The notes under the pieces were generated by a model. The model had not been told where the DNA came from and searched no databases. It saw only the letters and a program-made list of their open reading frames with translations. Position numbers and translations under genes: made by a program. Source: Ktedonospora formicarum (GTDB lineage Bacteria > Chloroflexota > Ktedonobacteria > Ktedonobacterales > Ktedonobacteraceae). Taken from it: a stretch of 64,000 nt of DNA. How positions within the stretch are numbered: the stretch's first letter is position 1; the number at the start of each line of letters is the position of its first letter. This document shows positions 28,677 through 37,084 of this stretch, piece by piece. The DNA lies in assembly GCF_016587355.1 (NCBI RefSeq), contig NZ_BNJF01000007.1, positions 124,001-188,000 of the forward strand, written 5' to 3'.

Positions 28677-28722
28677 TCTCAGAAAACCTGAACTTGCTAG
28701 CGGCTCAGATTTTTCGCATAAG
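28677..28722. repeat. Interspersed palindromic element, degenerate copy 3
   Basis: AGAAAACCTGAAC ... TTTTTCGCATAAG; a shortened relative of copies 1 and 2. Confidence 0.5.
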
Positions 28723-28730
28723 ATCTTCTC

Positions 28731-28792
28731 CTTATTCGAAAATCTGGGCACATCAATGCTAGCTGCGGTAGCGACGTTGGGCTTCACATAAG
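28731..28792. repeat. Interspersed palindromic element, copy 4 (62 bp)
   Basis: CTTATTCGAAAATCTGGGC ... GGGCTTCACATAAG. It has the same length as the copy at 54429-54490. Confidence 0.65.
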
Positions 28793-28799
28793 AACCTTA

Positions 28800-29187
28800 T
28801 TAATACAAAGAAACCCTGACCCGGCCTCCTCGCGATGGTTACGGATCAGGTTCAGATTGAGATATCGCTTATGCCTATCATTCGCCACGTCAGGCATCGC
28901 ATACATTGTACTGCGCTCATCATAGGGCTACCTTTTGTTTTGTGCCACTCTCTACCATACCCATTCCCCTCCAGGGAGGCATATTTGCCCTCGCACTAGC
29001 AGAAGGCAACAATCACATTTGAATAAATCAAGAAAATATAAGACCACTGAGCCCTGATACTGATTGCTCAAGACGGCTATAGTGTAACACAACTCTGTAA
29101 ACTAGCAAACAAACAAGCCTCATACCGGCAAGAAACTACTACTGTTATCAGCCCGATAATTTCGCGCATCATTGCAATAAAGGATAA
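28800..29187. other. Gap with potential RNA hairpins
   Basis: On the minus strand, CCTGATCCG pairs with CGGGTCAGG (about 28849-28813), followed by GTTTCTTTG, and ATGCCT pairs with AGGCAT (about 28897-28870). This may be a leader or terminator. The rest of the gap shows nothing. Confidence 0.35.
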
Positions 29188-29235
29188 CAAAAACTGGTTC
29201 TCCTTCCCTTATCAGGCAAGAGAGAACCAGTTTTG
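29188..29235 (-). terminator. Terminator of binding-lipoprotein gene
   Basis: CAAAACTGGTTCTC (29235-29222 on minus) pairs with GAGAACCAGTTTTTG (29202-29188), giving a long stem whose end supplies the T run. It follows the stop by about 20 bases. Confidence 0.75.
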
Positions 29236-29254
29236 TATGGATACAATCGTCAGG

Positions 29255-30136
29255 TTATTTGATCTTCTGGGCCGGATTGAGCTCCCATTTCTCGAAGAGT
29301 TTGTCGTAGGTACCGTCCTTCTTTACCTCATCGTACGCTGCCTTGAGCGCGGTATACATCTCTGTATCATCCTTGCGCACAGCAATACCTTCGGGGGCCT
29401 GGTCGGTAATCACACCGCCAACTTCGAACTGCCCGGGATTCAATTTGAGATAATAATCCGTCACTGGCGAGTCCTGATATGTCGCATCGACGCGCTTGTC
29501 TGCCAGAAGCTGAATGACGTCGGTCTGCTGATCGAGAACCGTCAATTGAATGGCTTGCTTGCCGCCAGAGGTGCAAGTCTTGGTGGCTGTGTTCAAGCTA
29601 TCAAGCTCGACAGTTCCCGTCTGTACACCAACCTTTTTGCCACACAGATCTGTGACGCTTTTGATACCCAGAGGATTACCCTTTTGCACCAGCAGCGATT
29701 GACCAGCGTTAAAATACGGAATGAATTTGGCTTTCTGCTCACGCGTGTCATTGATGGTGAGGGCGGAAATAACAACATCGTACCGTTTCGCGGACAGATC
29801 GTCAATGATCGTATCAAAGCCAGCCTTTTGGACCTGAACCTTCAGCCCCATGCGCTTCGCCATCTCGGTAATCAGTTCAATATCAAAACCTGTGGGCTGT
29901 CCAGTGGTCGTATCCACATATTCCTGTGGAGGATATGTGGTATCGCTTCCAACGGTCAAAGTTCCAGACGTAATCAAGTTTGCCGGCGGTGTTACAGATA
30001 CTTTCACATTGGAATCGGTAGGTGTATCACCACTGCCACCACAGGCAGCGAGAATCATGGTCATTCCAAGCACCACGGCTACGCCGAGTACTCGCCACGA
30101 AAGATGTTTCCCCCGTTTGGAGAAGGAAAAAAGCAT
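29255..30136 (-). CDS. Amino-acid-type ABC transporter substrate-binding lipoprotein
   Basis: 293 residues. An N-terminal signal with lipobox LAAC (Cys about residue 32) marks it as a lipoprotein. The SBP_bac_3 fold is clear: TLTVGSDTTYPPQEYVDTTTGQPTGFDIELITEMAKRMG, DVVISALTINDTREQKAKF, KKVGVQTGTV and the closing AYDEVKKDGTYDKLFEKWEL. Ligands of this family are mostly polar amino acids. The permease and ATPase genes are not in the window, so it is an orphan here. ATG 30136 follows GAGGAGG. A long open frame on the opposite strand is chance. Confidence 0.92.
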   Translation of the reverse strand: MLFSFSKRGKHLSWRVLGVAVVLGMTMILAACGGSGDTPTDSNVKVSVTPPANLITSGTLTVGSDTTYPPQEYVDTTTGQPTGFDIELITEMAKRMGLKVQVQKAGFDTIIDDLSAKRYDVVISALTINDTREQKAKFIPYFNAGQSLLVQKGNPLGIKSVTDLCGKKVGVQTGTVELDSLNTATKTCTSGGKQAIQLTVLDQQTDVIQLLADKRVDATYQDSPVTDYYLKLNPGQFEVGGVITDQAPEGIAVRKDDTEMYTALKAAYDEVKKDGTYDKLFEKWELNPAQKIK

Positions 30137-30414
30137 GCACGGACCTCCTCAGAGATACTAAAGATGGACTAGAGCGTACAGCGAAGGGATTCCCCTACAC
30201 ATATTTATACATACGCTCGCTTACTCTCTTTTATCTCATAGGATGGGCCACAACGCAAGCCTTTTATAGACCAATCTTTATCTTGTCCCTCTATCCCTCC
30301 TACAACCATCCATTCGAGACAGCACTCAATCGGCATAAGTATAAAACTACTTAAGAGGAGGTAGCAGGAAAGAGGCAAGGTAATAGAGACCTTTTCCCGC
30401 GAAAGGATGCGAGT

Positions 30415-30443
30415 TTGACATCATAATCTTGATGCTATATTCT
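30415..30443 (+). promoter_or_regulatory. Promoter of serA
   Basis: TTGACA at 30415-30420, 17 bases, TATTCT at 30438-30443. It predicts a start near 30450 and thus a leader of about 190 bases before serA. Confidence 0.6.
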
Positions 30444-30562
30444 GAAGGTAGAGGTAAAAAACGCAACGGACAAGAGCGCGTGTTCCGTCGCGTAAACGTT
30501 GATCGCACAGGTGTAGGGGTTGGGCCATCGCACCAATACAAACGATCCCTCTGCGGTGCGCT

Positions 30563-30630
30563 GGCTATAGCTACCAGAAAGGAGCAGCGGCGGTGCGTCC
30601 TTCCCCGCATGGGGTTGGTCCTCACCACGC
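30563..30630 (+). promoter_or_regulatory. Conserved leader element upstream of serA
   Basis: Starts GGCTATAGCTA, one variable base, then CAGAAAGGAG, and goes on to GGCGGTGCGTCC and a partner CACCACGCC at 30622-30630 that can pair with GGCGGTG. The same string occurs at 61295 before a response regulator gene. No Shine-Dalgarno site lies near the serA ATG, so this element may control initiation. Probably a structured RNA; class unknown to me. Confidence 0.6.
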
Positions 30631-30639
30631 CACAGTTTT

Positions 30640-32367
30640 ATGACACAGGTACACGAACCAATCGGCAAGGCGGCTCAAGAGCCCCAGACCGTTCGTATAT
30701 TGATTACCGACAAGATCGCGCGTGAAGGGGTTGAGCTTCTTCAAACACAGATGCCAGATGCTCAGATCGATGAGCGGCGCGGTCTCACTCCAGAGCAGCT
30801 TCAAGAGGTTATTGGCGAATATCATGCCTTGATTGTGCGCAGCGAGACGCAGGTCACCGCCGAGGTACTCAACGCAGGCCAGAACCTGAAAATTGTTGGG
30901 CGCGCGGGTGTCGGTGTTGATAATATTGATACGGAGACCGCGACTCGTCAGGGTATTATTGTCGTGAATTCGCCAACGGGCAATATTATCGCCGCGGCTG
31001 AGCATACTATTGCTATGCTGATGTCCCTGGCACGCCATGTTCCTGCCGCTAACGCCAGCACAAAAGCCGGAAAGTGGGAGCGGAGCCGCTTCCTCGGGAT
31101 TGAGGTTCGCAACAAAACGCTTGGCGTTGTAGGCCTGGGCAAGGTTGGCATGGCGGTTGCGCGCCGAGCACAAGGTCTAGAGATGCAGATTCTCGCATAC
31201 GATCCTTTTGTATCGCCAGAGCAGGCCCGCAAAAACGGTGTGGAAATGGGGAGCCTGGAGGATGTCTTGCGTCGCTCAGATTTTGTAACGCTGCATACCT
31301 CCTTGACCAGCGGGCCTCAGGGCACACGCGGGCTGATAGGCGAGCACGAGTTGCGCATGATGAAACCAGGCGCTCGCCTGATTAACTGCGCGCGTGGTGG
31401 GCTCATCGAGGAAGAGGCACTCTTGAGCGCCTTAAATGATGGACATCTAGCAGGTGCCGCCCTCGATGTCTTCAGTCAGGAACCCATTCGCGATAATCCC
31501 ACGCTTATTCAACTCCTGGCACATGAGCGCCTGATCGCCACACCACACCTGGGAGCCTCAACAGAGGAAGCACAGGTGAGCGTTGCGACTGACGTCGCTG
31601 AACAAATCGTCTCGGTCCTCAATGGAGGCTTTCCCAGAGCAGCGGTCAACGCGCCCCTCATCCTGCCCGAAACACTCAAGGTCCTTCAGCCATATATGAC
31701 ACTGCTGGAGAAAATGGGACGCCTTTATACCCAGCTGCAGCCGGGACCGCTGAGCAAAATCGAGGTCACCTACAACGGTGATATCGCTAGCTATGATCTG
31801 CGCCCACTTCAGGCCGCGCTGGTCAAGGGATTGCTCGAATCAGTCTCCGAGGTACATGTCAATATGATCAACGCCCAGGTGCTCGCGAAGCAGTGGGGAC
31901 TGGAGATCGTTGAGCAGAAGTCTACAACACCAGCCGAGTTTGCAAATCAGGTGACACTACGTGTCCTAACACCTAACGGGACAACCTCCTCCTTTGTTGG
32001 CAAGCCTGGCATTGAAGACGAGCGCTTCGATGTCATTAGCGGCTCCGTTATTTACGATGATCCGCGCATTGTACGTGTAGGTCGCTACTGGAGCGAATTC
32101 AATCCCGAAGGCTATATCCTCTTCTGTCGTAACCTGGATCAACCGGGCATGATCGGGCGAGCTGGTACCATTCTGGGGAAAGCAGGCATCAATATCCGCC
32201 ACATGGATGTCGGTCCTAGCGTGCGCAGACAGAGCGGACAGGTTACGCCTCACAAGGCCGATACAGCTCTGATGGTCATCTCTGTCGATGATACCATTCC
32301 TGATTGGGCTATCCGCGAGTTAAGCGAGACAGGTGATATCTTCGGCGTCACTGTCGTCAATCTCTAG
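30640..32367 (+). CDS. serA: D-3-phosphoglycerate dehydrogenase
   Basis: 575 residues, slightly longer than the 525-residue type I enzymes. It oxidises 3-phosphoglycerate with NAD as first step of serine synthesis. Substrate/NAD domains: GRAGVGVDNID, the dinucleotide motif GVVGLGKVGMAVARRA, NCARGGLIEEEAL (Arg) and TPHLGASTEEAQ (catalytic His). Residues about 350-490 form the allosteric substrate-binding domain and the C-terminal part (FCRNLDQPGMIGRAGTILGKAGINIRHMDVG) is an ACT domain, which binds serine in feedback-inhibited enzymes. The N-terminal 17 residues are an extension. ATG 30640 has no normal ribosome site; see the leader element. Confidence 0.96.
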   Translation: MTQVHEPIGKAAQEPQTVRILITDKIAREGVELLQTQMPDAQIDERRGLTPEQLQEVIGEYHALIVRSETQVTAEVLNAGQNLKIVGRAGVGVDNIDTETATRQGIIVVNSPTGNIIAAAEHTIAMLMSLARHVPAANASTKAGKWERSRFLGIEVRNKTLGVVGLGKVGMAVARRAQGLEMQILAYDPFVSPEQARKNGVEMGSLEDVLRRSDFVTLHTSLTSGPQGTRGLIGEHELRMMKPGARLINCARGGLIEEEALLSALNDGHLAGAALDVFSQEPIRDNPTLIQLLAHERLIATPHLGASTEEAQVSVATDVAEQIVSVLNGGFPRAAVNAPLILPETLKVLQPYMTLLEKMGRLYTQLQPGPLSKIEVTYNGDIASYDLRPLQAALVKGLLESVSEVHVNMINAQVLAKQWGLEIVEQKSTTPAEFANQVTLRVLTPNGTTSSFVGKPGIEDERFDVISGSVIYDDPRIVRVGRYWSEFNPEGYILFCRNLDQPGMIGRAGTILGKAGINIRHMDVGPSVRRQSGQVTPHKADTALMVISVDDTIPDWAIRELSETGDIFGVTVVNL

Positions 32368-32384
32368 ACACAAACGCCGTATGC

Positions 32385-32418
32385 GAGGGAGAGAGGTGCT
32401 TCCACCTCCTCCCTTTTC
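32385..32418 (+). terminator. Terminator of serA
   Basis: GAGGGAGAGAGGTG (32385-32398) pairs with CCACCTCCTCCC (32402-32413, one bulge) and is followed by TTTTCTC. Confidence 0.7.
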
Positions 32419-32523
32419 TCGCGAAAAGTACTAGATTCTCAAGCGTCTCAACGGGCTCAAAGGGCATGTATGGTATACTCCATTTAAGGTCATCAATATA
32501 CATATAACCCTATTGCAAGGAGC

Positions 32524-33273
32524 ATGATTTCAGCGGTGAGAAAGCTCTGGTACATCATTTTATTCTGCCTGGTATGCTTGCTTGCTGCCTGTTCGCAGCA
32601 AACAGGGGAGATGGGCCTCTCACAACAAGCAAGCTTGCCAACCGTAGGCAAGTATACGCAAAGCGATGCCAATAGCGAACAGGTCACACACAGGATAGCC
32701 ACACCCACCACAATCCCAGCCCATACCAGCACGCCTACAAATAACGAACCAACCGCACAACCAACGCAACCTCCACAAGTGACACCCACGTCAGCTGACA
32801 ATAGCCAATCAGGGAGCACCAACTATGGCTATGGAACGCCACCCTCTCCGACCGGCCTAGAACAGCAACTTGAGCAGCGGGTTCTGACACTGCTCAATCG
32901 GCAACGCGTGCGCTATGGTCTGGCCCCACTCGTGCTCAATGCAGGCCTTTCACAGGTCGCGCGTATGCATACCTGGGCCATGACTGCATGTGGAGAATCT
33001 CATACCTGCCAGGGCGAACCCTCGCCTTGCGAACGTATCTTTAGTGTAAACCATCAGTGGAATACCTGCGGAGAGAGCCTGGGACAGAACGCTCTGGACC
33101 GCAATCAGCCCTGGCAATCGACGCAGTCACTCTTGCAAAGCAGGCTTGATGAATTGACACCTGCACATGCCCATGAAAGCGACTACCTCAATCCCCACTT
33201 ACATTCAATCGGCATAAGTATTATTATCTCCCGAAATCATTCTCTATGGCTTACAGAAGACTTCGCAGGCTGA
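32524..33273 (+). CDS. CAP-domain (SCP/PR1) lipoprotein
   Basis: 249 residues. Signal peptide with lipobox LLAAC (Cys 23), then a Thr/Pro/Gln-rich spacer to about residue 115, then a CAP domain: VLTLLNRQRVRYGLAPLVLNAGLSQVARMHTWAM, a Cys-containing middle (four Cys between about 150 and 180, possibly disulfides) and the C-terminal HESDYLNPHLHSIGISI...LWLTEDFAG. Bacterial CAP proteins are extracellular with mostly unknown roles. ATG 32524 has a strong AAGGAG site with only short spacing. Flanked by terminators on both sides, so it is a single-gene unit. Confidence 0.85.
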   Translation: MISAVRKLWYIILFCLVCLLAACSQQTGEMGLSQQASLPTVGKYTQSDANSEQVTHRIATPTTIPAHTSTPTNNEPTAQPTQPPQVTPTSADNSQSGSTNYGYGTPPSPTGLEQQLEQRVLTLLNRQRVRYGLAPLVLNAGLSQVARMHTWAMTACGESHTCQGEPSPCERIFSVNHQWNTCGESLGQNALDRNQPWQSTQSLLQSRLDELTPAHAHESDYLNPHLHSIGISIIISRNHSLWLTEDFAG

Positions 33274-33332
33274 AGCTATATCCTGGCGCATCATGGTTCA
33301 AGCCAGTAACTCGAAGTCCTTGCTTCAATCCG

Positions 33333-33378
33333 AGAGCCCAGAAGAAATTTGGTGCCAAACTTCTTCTGGGCTCTTTCT
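33333..33378 (+). terminator. Terminator of CAP-protein gene
   Basis: AGAGCCCAGAAGAA (33333-33346) pairs perfectly with TTCTTCTGGGCTCT (33361-33374), followed by TTCT. The remaining gap to 33614 shows no further gene. Confidence 0.8.
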
Positions 33379-33614
33379 CACTTCATAGGGGTCTTGCAGC
33401 TTAATTTCATCACTAAAAAAAACAACTCTGCGCGATTTGATATGCTCTTCCATTGCGCGTCTATGGGAATGAAGGGTGGATTCTCGGTTTTTCCACAACT
33501 TGATTCGCTCCTATGACGTATGTCTATGGACGGAGGCTTCGAGCAATGCTACGATTCCCTTAATGGCTACGATAAAGATGCCGACGTATATTGTGAAAGG
33601 TTCTTATTGACTAT

Positions 33615-34967
33615 ATGACAACTACCAAGGCTCCAACCCAGGCGTTTAAGGGTGTCAAGCCCATTACACGCAAACAGGCACGTTTTGCCTTCATTGTGCT
33701 CCTGGTTATCAATATCCTCAACTACGCGGACCGTTCAATTCTTGGTGCCGTGCAGACCAAAATACAGCCTGAATTTGGCCTCACCGATACCGAACTGGGC
33801 TTTATCATATCTTCCTTTCTGCTTATCTATGGTCTGGCAACCTTCCCGCTAGGAATCTGGGCCGATAGAGGTATACGCAAGAACATCGTCGCAGCCTGCG
33901 TTGGTATCTGGAGTATCGCGACGGCTCTGGCAGGCTTTACGCATAATTTCATTCAACTTCTCCTGACACGCTCAGCCCTCGGCATTGGCGAGGCGGGTTA
34001 CGCCCCAGCGTCGCTCTCAATGATTGGCGACTACTTTCCCAAATCGGTTCGTGGGCGTATGCTCTCGCTCTGGTCTATCGGAAACGTTGTGGGAACAGCT
34101 ATCGGTCAGATAACCGGTGGCATCATCGCGGTTACCTTGGGTTGGCGCTGGGCCTTCTTCTTCGTTGGAATTCCCGGTCTGATAATGGCCTTTCTGATCT
34201 GGCGCGCTGTGGAGCCGACACGTGGAGCCTTCGATCAAAGCGATACGGAAGAGGGAGCGGAAGAAGTAGCTGAGAGCGCGATGGCAGGACACGGAAGTTT
34301 GGGAACTGACATATGGCAGAAGTTTAAGGTAATCGGACGTATCCCAACCTTCTGGATTTTGCTTGGCTCCTTTATCGCAAGCTTCTTTATTGTAGGAGCA
34401 GCGACCGGCTGGATTACGACCTATATCATACGTGACTTCCATCTGACAGAAGGGCAGGCAGGTACCGTCTCTGGGCTTACGCTGGCAATAGGAAGCATTA
34501 TTGGCACCATCCTGGGTGGCTGGCTGGGCGATGCCCTCCAGAAGCGTATGCCACAAGGACGTCTGCTCATTTCCACAATCGCTTTTCTGGCAGGCGCGCC
34601 ACTCACCTTACTAGCGCTGAGCTTCCATGATCTCTATCCCTTTATCGGGGTCTTCATACTCGCCATCGTTGCCCTGAGCCTATGCCTGGGACCCATTAAC
34701 GCGGTGATACAAGACATCATCGAACCTGATATGCGCGCTACGGCTACAGGCCTACTCCTGCTTATCGCACACCTGCTAGGAGACGCCGCCTCACCAATTA
34801 TCATCGGCATCATTGCTGACCATACATCTCTAGGCACAGCCCTAATTACTACCGCGCCAACTTGTCTGTTTATCGCAGGCCTAATCTGTCTCATAGGGCT
34901 CAAGACGGTTGCCCGCGACATGCAAGCCATGCAGGAGCGCATGCGCCGGGCACAGTCCGCGCAATAA
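33615..34967 (+). CDS. MFS transporter, spinster/hexuronate-like
   Basis: 450 residues with about 12 TM helices and a charged central loop (residues about 200-235, EEGAEEVAESAM). Helix 1 holds NYADRS, loop 2-3 is GIWADRGIRKN, and helix 4/5 has RSALGIGEAGYAPASLSMIGDYFPKSVRGRMLS, all typical of the major facilitator group that includes spinster-like and anion/sugar-acid symporters. The substrate cannot be told. ATG 33615 has only a weak distant site (GAAAGG). A strong hairpin ends the unit. Confidence 0.88.
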   Translation: MTTTKAPTQAFKGVKPITRKQARFAFIVLLVINILNYADRSILGAVQTKIQPEFGLTDTELGFIISSFLLIYGLATFPLGIWADRGIRKNIVAACVGIWSIATALAGFTHNFIQLLLTRSALGIGEAGYAPASLSMIGDYFPKSVRGRMLSLWSIGNVVGTAIGQITGGIIAVTLGWRWAFFFVGIPGLIMAFLIWRAVEPTRGAFDQSDTEEGAEEVAESAMAGHGSLGTDIWQKFKVIGRIPTFWILLGSFIASFFIVGAATGWITTYIIRDFHLTEGQAGTVSGLTLAIGSIIGTILGGWLGDALQKRMPQGRLLISTIAFLAGAPLTLLALSFHDLYPFIGVFILAIVALSLCLGPINAVIQDIIEPDMRATATGLLLLIAHLLGDAASPIIIGIIADHTSLGTALITTAPTCLFIAGLICLIGLKTVARDMQAMQERMRRAQSAQ

Positions 34968-34974
34968 GCGTTCA

Positions 34975-35031
34975 GCATAATTGCTTCCCAACAAAATCAC
35001 TATGAATAGCCTTGTTGGAAAGCAATTATGC
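34975..35031 (+). terminator. Terminator of MFS gene
   Basis: GCATAATTGCTTCCCAACAA (34975-34994) pairs with TTGTTGGAAAGCAATTATGC (35012-35031) with one mismatch; a short T stretch follows. Confidence 0.7.
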
Positions 35032-35065
35032 ATTTCTCAGAACTCCCTATCACCTTACGAAGAAA

Positions 35066-35134
35066 CGGAGGCCGCCTGAAAGAGGGTCACAGGTGGATCG
35101 CCATTGATCCACCTGCTCTCTCAGGCGGCCTCCG
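35066..35134. repeat. Large two-stem cruciform downstream of tRNA-Gly
   Basis: CGGAGGCCGCCTGA (35066-35079) and TCAGGCGGCCTCCG (35121-35134) are perfect inverted repeats; inside lies a second stem AGGTGGATC / GATCCACCT (35091-35113). It lies 20 bases past the tRNA 3' end on the minus strand, behind a T-rich stretch, and may stop transcription of both the tRNA and the MFS side. Confidence 0.7.
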
Positions 35135-35154
35135 CTATTTGGGCATAAAAAAGA

Positions 35155-35225
35155 GCGAGAGACGGGATTCGAACCCGCGACCATCACTTTGGGAAAGTGA
35201 CACTCTACCACTGAGTTACTCTCGC
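35155..35225 (-). tRNA. tRNA-Gly (anticodon CCC)
   Basis: 71 bases fold as a normal cloverleaf: acceptor GCGAGAG/CTCTCGC, D stem ACTC/GAGT, anticodon stem TCACT/AGTGA with loop TTCCCAA, T stem GCGGG/CCCGT with TTCGAAT loop. The anticodon CCC reads GGG. CCA is not encoded. A near-consensus promoter lies just upstream. Confidence 0.95.
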
Positions 35226-35247
35226 TTGCTTATCGCTTACCTTGCGT

Positions 35248-35276
35248 AGTATACCCCAACATCAGGAAATTGTCAA
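35248..35276 (-). promoter_or_regulatory. Promoter of tRNA-Gly
   Basis: On the minus strand TTGACA (35276-35271), exactly 17 bases, TATACT (35253-35248); start expected about 15 bases before the tRNA. Confidence 0.8.
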
Positions 35277-35412
35277 TCATTTTTGCCGCCAAGTCAGCAC
35301 CTTCCCCAAATCTTCACAAAGAACGGGAAACCGATGCAGCGATCCCTCACACTTCTTCCTCAGGATGGGTATGAAAGGGCCACACACATGTTTTCAGCAT
35401 GACCAGTCGAGA

Positions 35413-35442
35413 TTGGAAAATGGCCTCACATTCGCGTATGAT
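35413..35442 (+). promoter_or_regulatory. Possible promoter of pspA
   Basis: TTGGAA at 35413-35418, 18 bases, TATGAT at 35437-35442. Otherwise the gap 35277-35571 shows nothing firm. Confidence 0.35.
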
Positions 35443-35571
35443 ATGGTAGTGAGAGCATTCAAGGCACAACAGAAGACCTGGAGCATACGTACATGAAGTG
35501 ACAGGTAATAAGTTTATGCCAATGAGATGGGCTCGCTTCAGGCCTATGTGTATCGTCTTAAGGAGAGGTTT

Positions 35572-36327
35572 ATGGGCTTTTTCTCGCGTCTACTCAACTT
35601 CCTCCGCATCCGTTCCAACGCCGCGCTGTACAAGGCTGAGGAGCCTGGAGAAGTTATGGACTATTCATATACCAAACAACGCGAACAGGTACAGCAAATA
35701 CGTCGAGCGGTCGCCGATATCGCGACCAGCGAGAAGCAGCTTGAGCTTCAGCAGACAGAGCTACTCAACAAGGTAGAGAAAATCACGGGGCAGGCCCGAC
35801 AGGCCCTTGCAGCGGGACGTGAAGACCTGGCACGCATGGCTCTACAACGCAAAGAGGCACTAGTCACTCAGCTTAACGCCTCAGAGCAGCAAATTGCCCA
35901 GGTACGCGCGCAAAAGGAGCGCCTGATTCAGATGGAGAGGGACGTGGCAGCACGCGTAGAGACCTTTCATACCCAGAAAGAGATTGTCAAGGCACGCTAT
36001 AACGCATCTCAGGCCCAGGTCAAACTTCATGAAACTTTAAGCGGGCTCTCAGGGGAGATGGAAGAGGTCAATCAGGCTATGCAACGCGCGCAAGAGAAGA
36101 TCCTGTTGACGCAGGCTCGAGCTAATGCTCTGGATAATCTGCTGGAGCAAGGAGTAATTGGGGAACAAACCTACTTAGGTGGAGATACGCTTGACCGAGA
36201 GTTGCAGAAGATCGCTTCACAACAAAACGTTGAGCTTCAACTTGAGGCGATGAAAGAACAACTGCAACTCGGAGGGCCAAACACACAGCCAAAACAAATT
36301 GAAGGGCCAACCTCGTCTATCGAGTAG
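35572..36327 (+). CDS. pspA: PspA/IM30 (Vipp1) family membrane-stress protein
   Basis: 251 residues from ATG 35572 (AAGGAGAGG site). PspA/Vipp1 proteins form ESCRT-III-like rods and rings on stressed membranes. It begins GFFSRLLNFLRIRSNAALYKAEEPGEVMDY, the amphipathic helix and hairpin start of the family, and is then nearly all helical and Gln/Glu/Lys-rich with the family pattern VREAR-like ARQALAAGREDLARMALQRK and the acidic LDNLLEQG near the end. No PspF or LiaIH partners are visible nearby. Confidence 0.88.
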   Translation: MGFFSRLLNFLRIRSNAALYKAEEPGEVMDYSYTKQREQVQQIRRAVADIATSEKQLELQQTELLNKVEKITGQARQALAAGREDLARMALQRKEALVTQLNASEQQIAQVRAQKERLIQMERDVAARVETFHTQKEIVKARYNASQAQVKLHETLSGLSGEMEEVNQAMQRAQEKILLTQARANALDNLLEQGVIGEQTYLGGDTLDRELQKIASQQNVELQLEAMKEQLQLGGPNTQPKQIEGPTSSIE

Positions 36328-36336
36328 AGCGAGAGG

Positions 36337-36687
36337 TTAGCCCTTCTTCTTGGCTTTCTCTTTCTGCGCTTTGTAGAACGACTTTGGTCTCGGGTGACGT
36401 GTAGTGTCAACATAGGCCGCAGGAGCCGAGTCTTCGCGAGCTGCGATTTCAGTTTCATCACGCTCACTGACCAATTCCTGTAAATCATTGTAGATATTAT
36501 AGTTGTCAATCACTTCTGGCATCCGTAACATGTGACGCAACACCTGTACTTGTGCTACAGAGGTTTTATCACCTTTAGCGGGCTCAGCTCGCTTTAACAA
36601 CTTCTCCACCAGGTCCATGCTGTCGTCGTGCGCCCCAATTCCCTCTAGCCGCTCGCGAACAACGTGTAATTGCTCGTATAAGTTCAT
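36337..36687 (-). CDS. Hypothetical helical protein
   Basis: 116 residues from ATG 36687, which has a GGGAGG site; an upstream in-frame start lacks one. Helical first 75 residues (LYEQLHVVRERLEGIGAHDDSMDLVEKLLKR), charged middle and a basic tail rich in Lys (KAQKEKAKKKG). No family recognised. Its stop lies 9 bases from the pspA stop, convergent, with no room for a terminator between. Confidence 0.55.
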   Translation of the reverse strand: MNLYEQLHVVRERLEGIGAHDDSMDLVEKLLKRAEPAKGDKTSVAQVQVLRHMLRMPEVIDNYNIYNDLQELVSERDETEIAAREDSAPAAYVDTTRHPRPKSFYKAQKEKAKKKG

Positions 36688-36976
36688 CTGAAAAATCCTC
36701 CCGCAAACACTAGAGTCAGCTAGAAGTATGGTAGCATAGACCTCAGGCCACGTCAAATACTGCTATCATGCGTACCAGTGCTCTGTCATTCTCTCAGATT
36801 TCTATTGCGGAGAGCCAACTCGATTGAGCTGTAAGTTCCGTACAGCCTAAAACTTGCGCCTACCTACAGAGGATGAAAGCCCCCCGAGCGCCGCTGTGAT
36901 CTCTTATTCCTACACCCACCCGTTACTCGGAACACGCCTCTCTCTATAGTACATCTTCTATTTAAAACGGCTCACT

Positions 36977-37006
36977 TTGACAAGGATGACGTTATTGTCC
37001 TACAAT
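36977..37006 (+). promoter_or_regulatory. Promoter of cytochrome P450 gene
   Basis: TTGACA at 36977-36982, 18 bases, TACAAT at 37001-37006. A second weaker -35-like TTGACT follows at 37007. The rest of the 36688-36976 gap shows nothing clear. Confidence 0.6.
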
Positions 37007-37084
37007 TTGACTTGATAGTCATAGAATGACATAAAAATCCCAGACGAATAACATGCTGCTGATAGTGCTGAGAAAGGTTTGTAT

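Noticed and set aside
28349..28792. CRISPR array
   Set aside because: Units are palindromic with unequal lengths and interiors related to each other; no constant repeat with unique spacers and no cas genes.
28813..28900. TPP riboswitch
   Set aside because: Only the 3' part shows likeness; the CTGAGA part is missing and the next gene on that strand is pyk, 480 bases away.
29237..30172. 311-residue open frame on the plus strand
   Set aside because: It is wholly antisense to the clear binding-lipoprotein gene, which has signal peptide, lipobox and family motifs.
30545..30640. T-box or other named riboswitch before serA
   Set aside because: The T-box sequence (GGGTGGnACCGCG) is not present, and no other class that I know fits the shared block.
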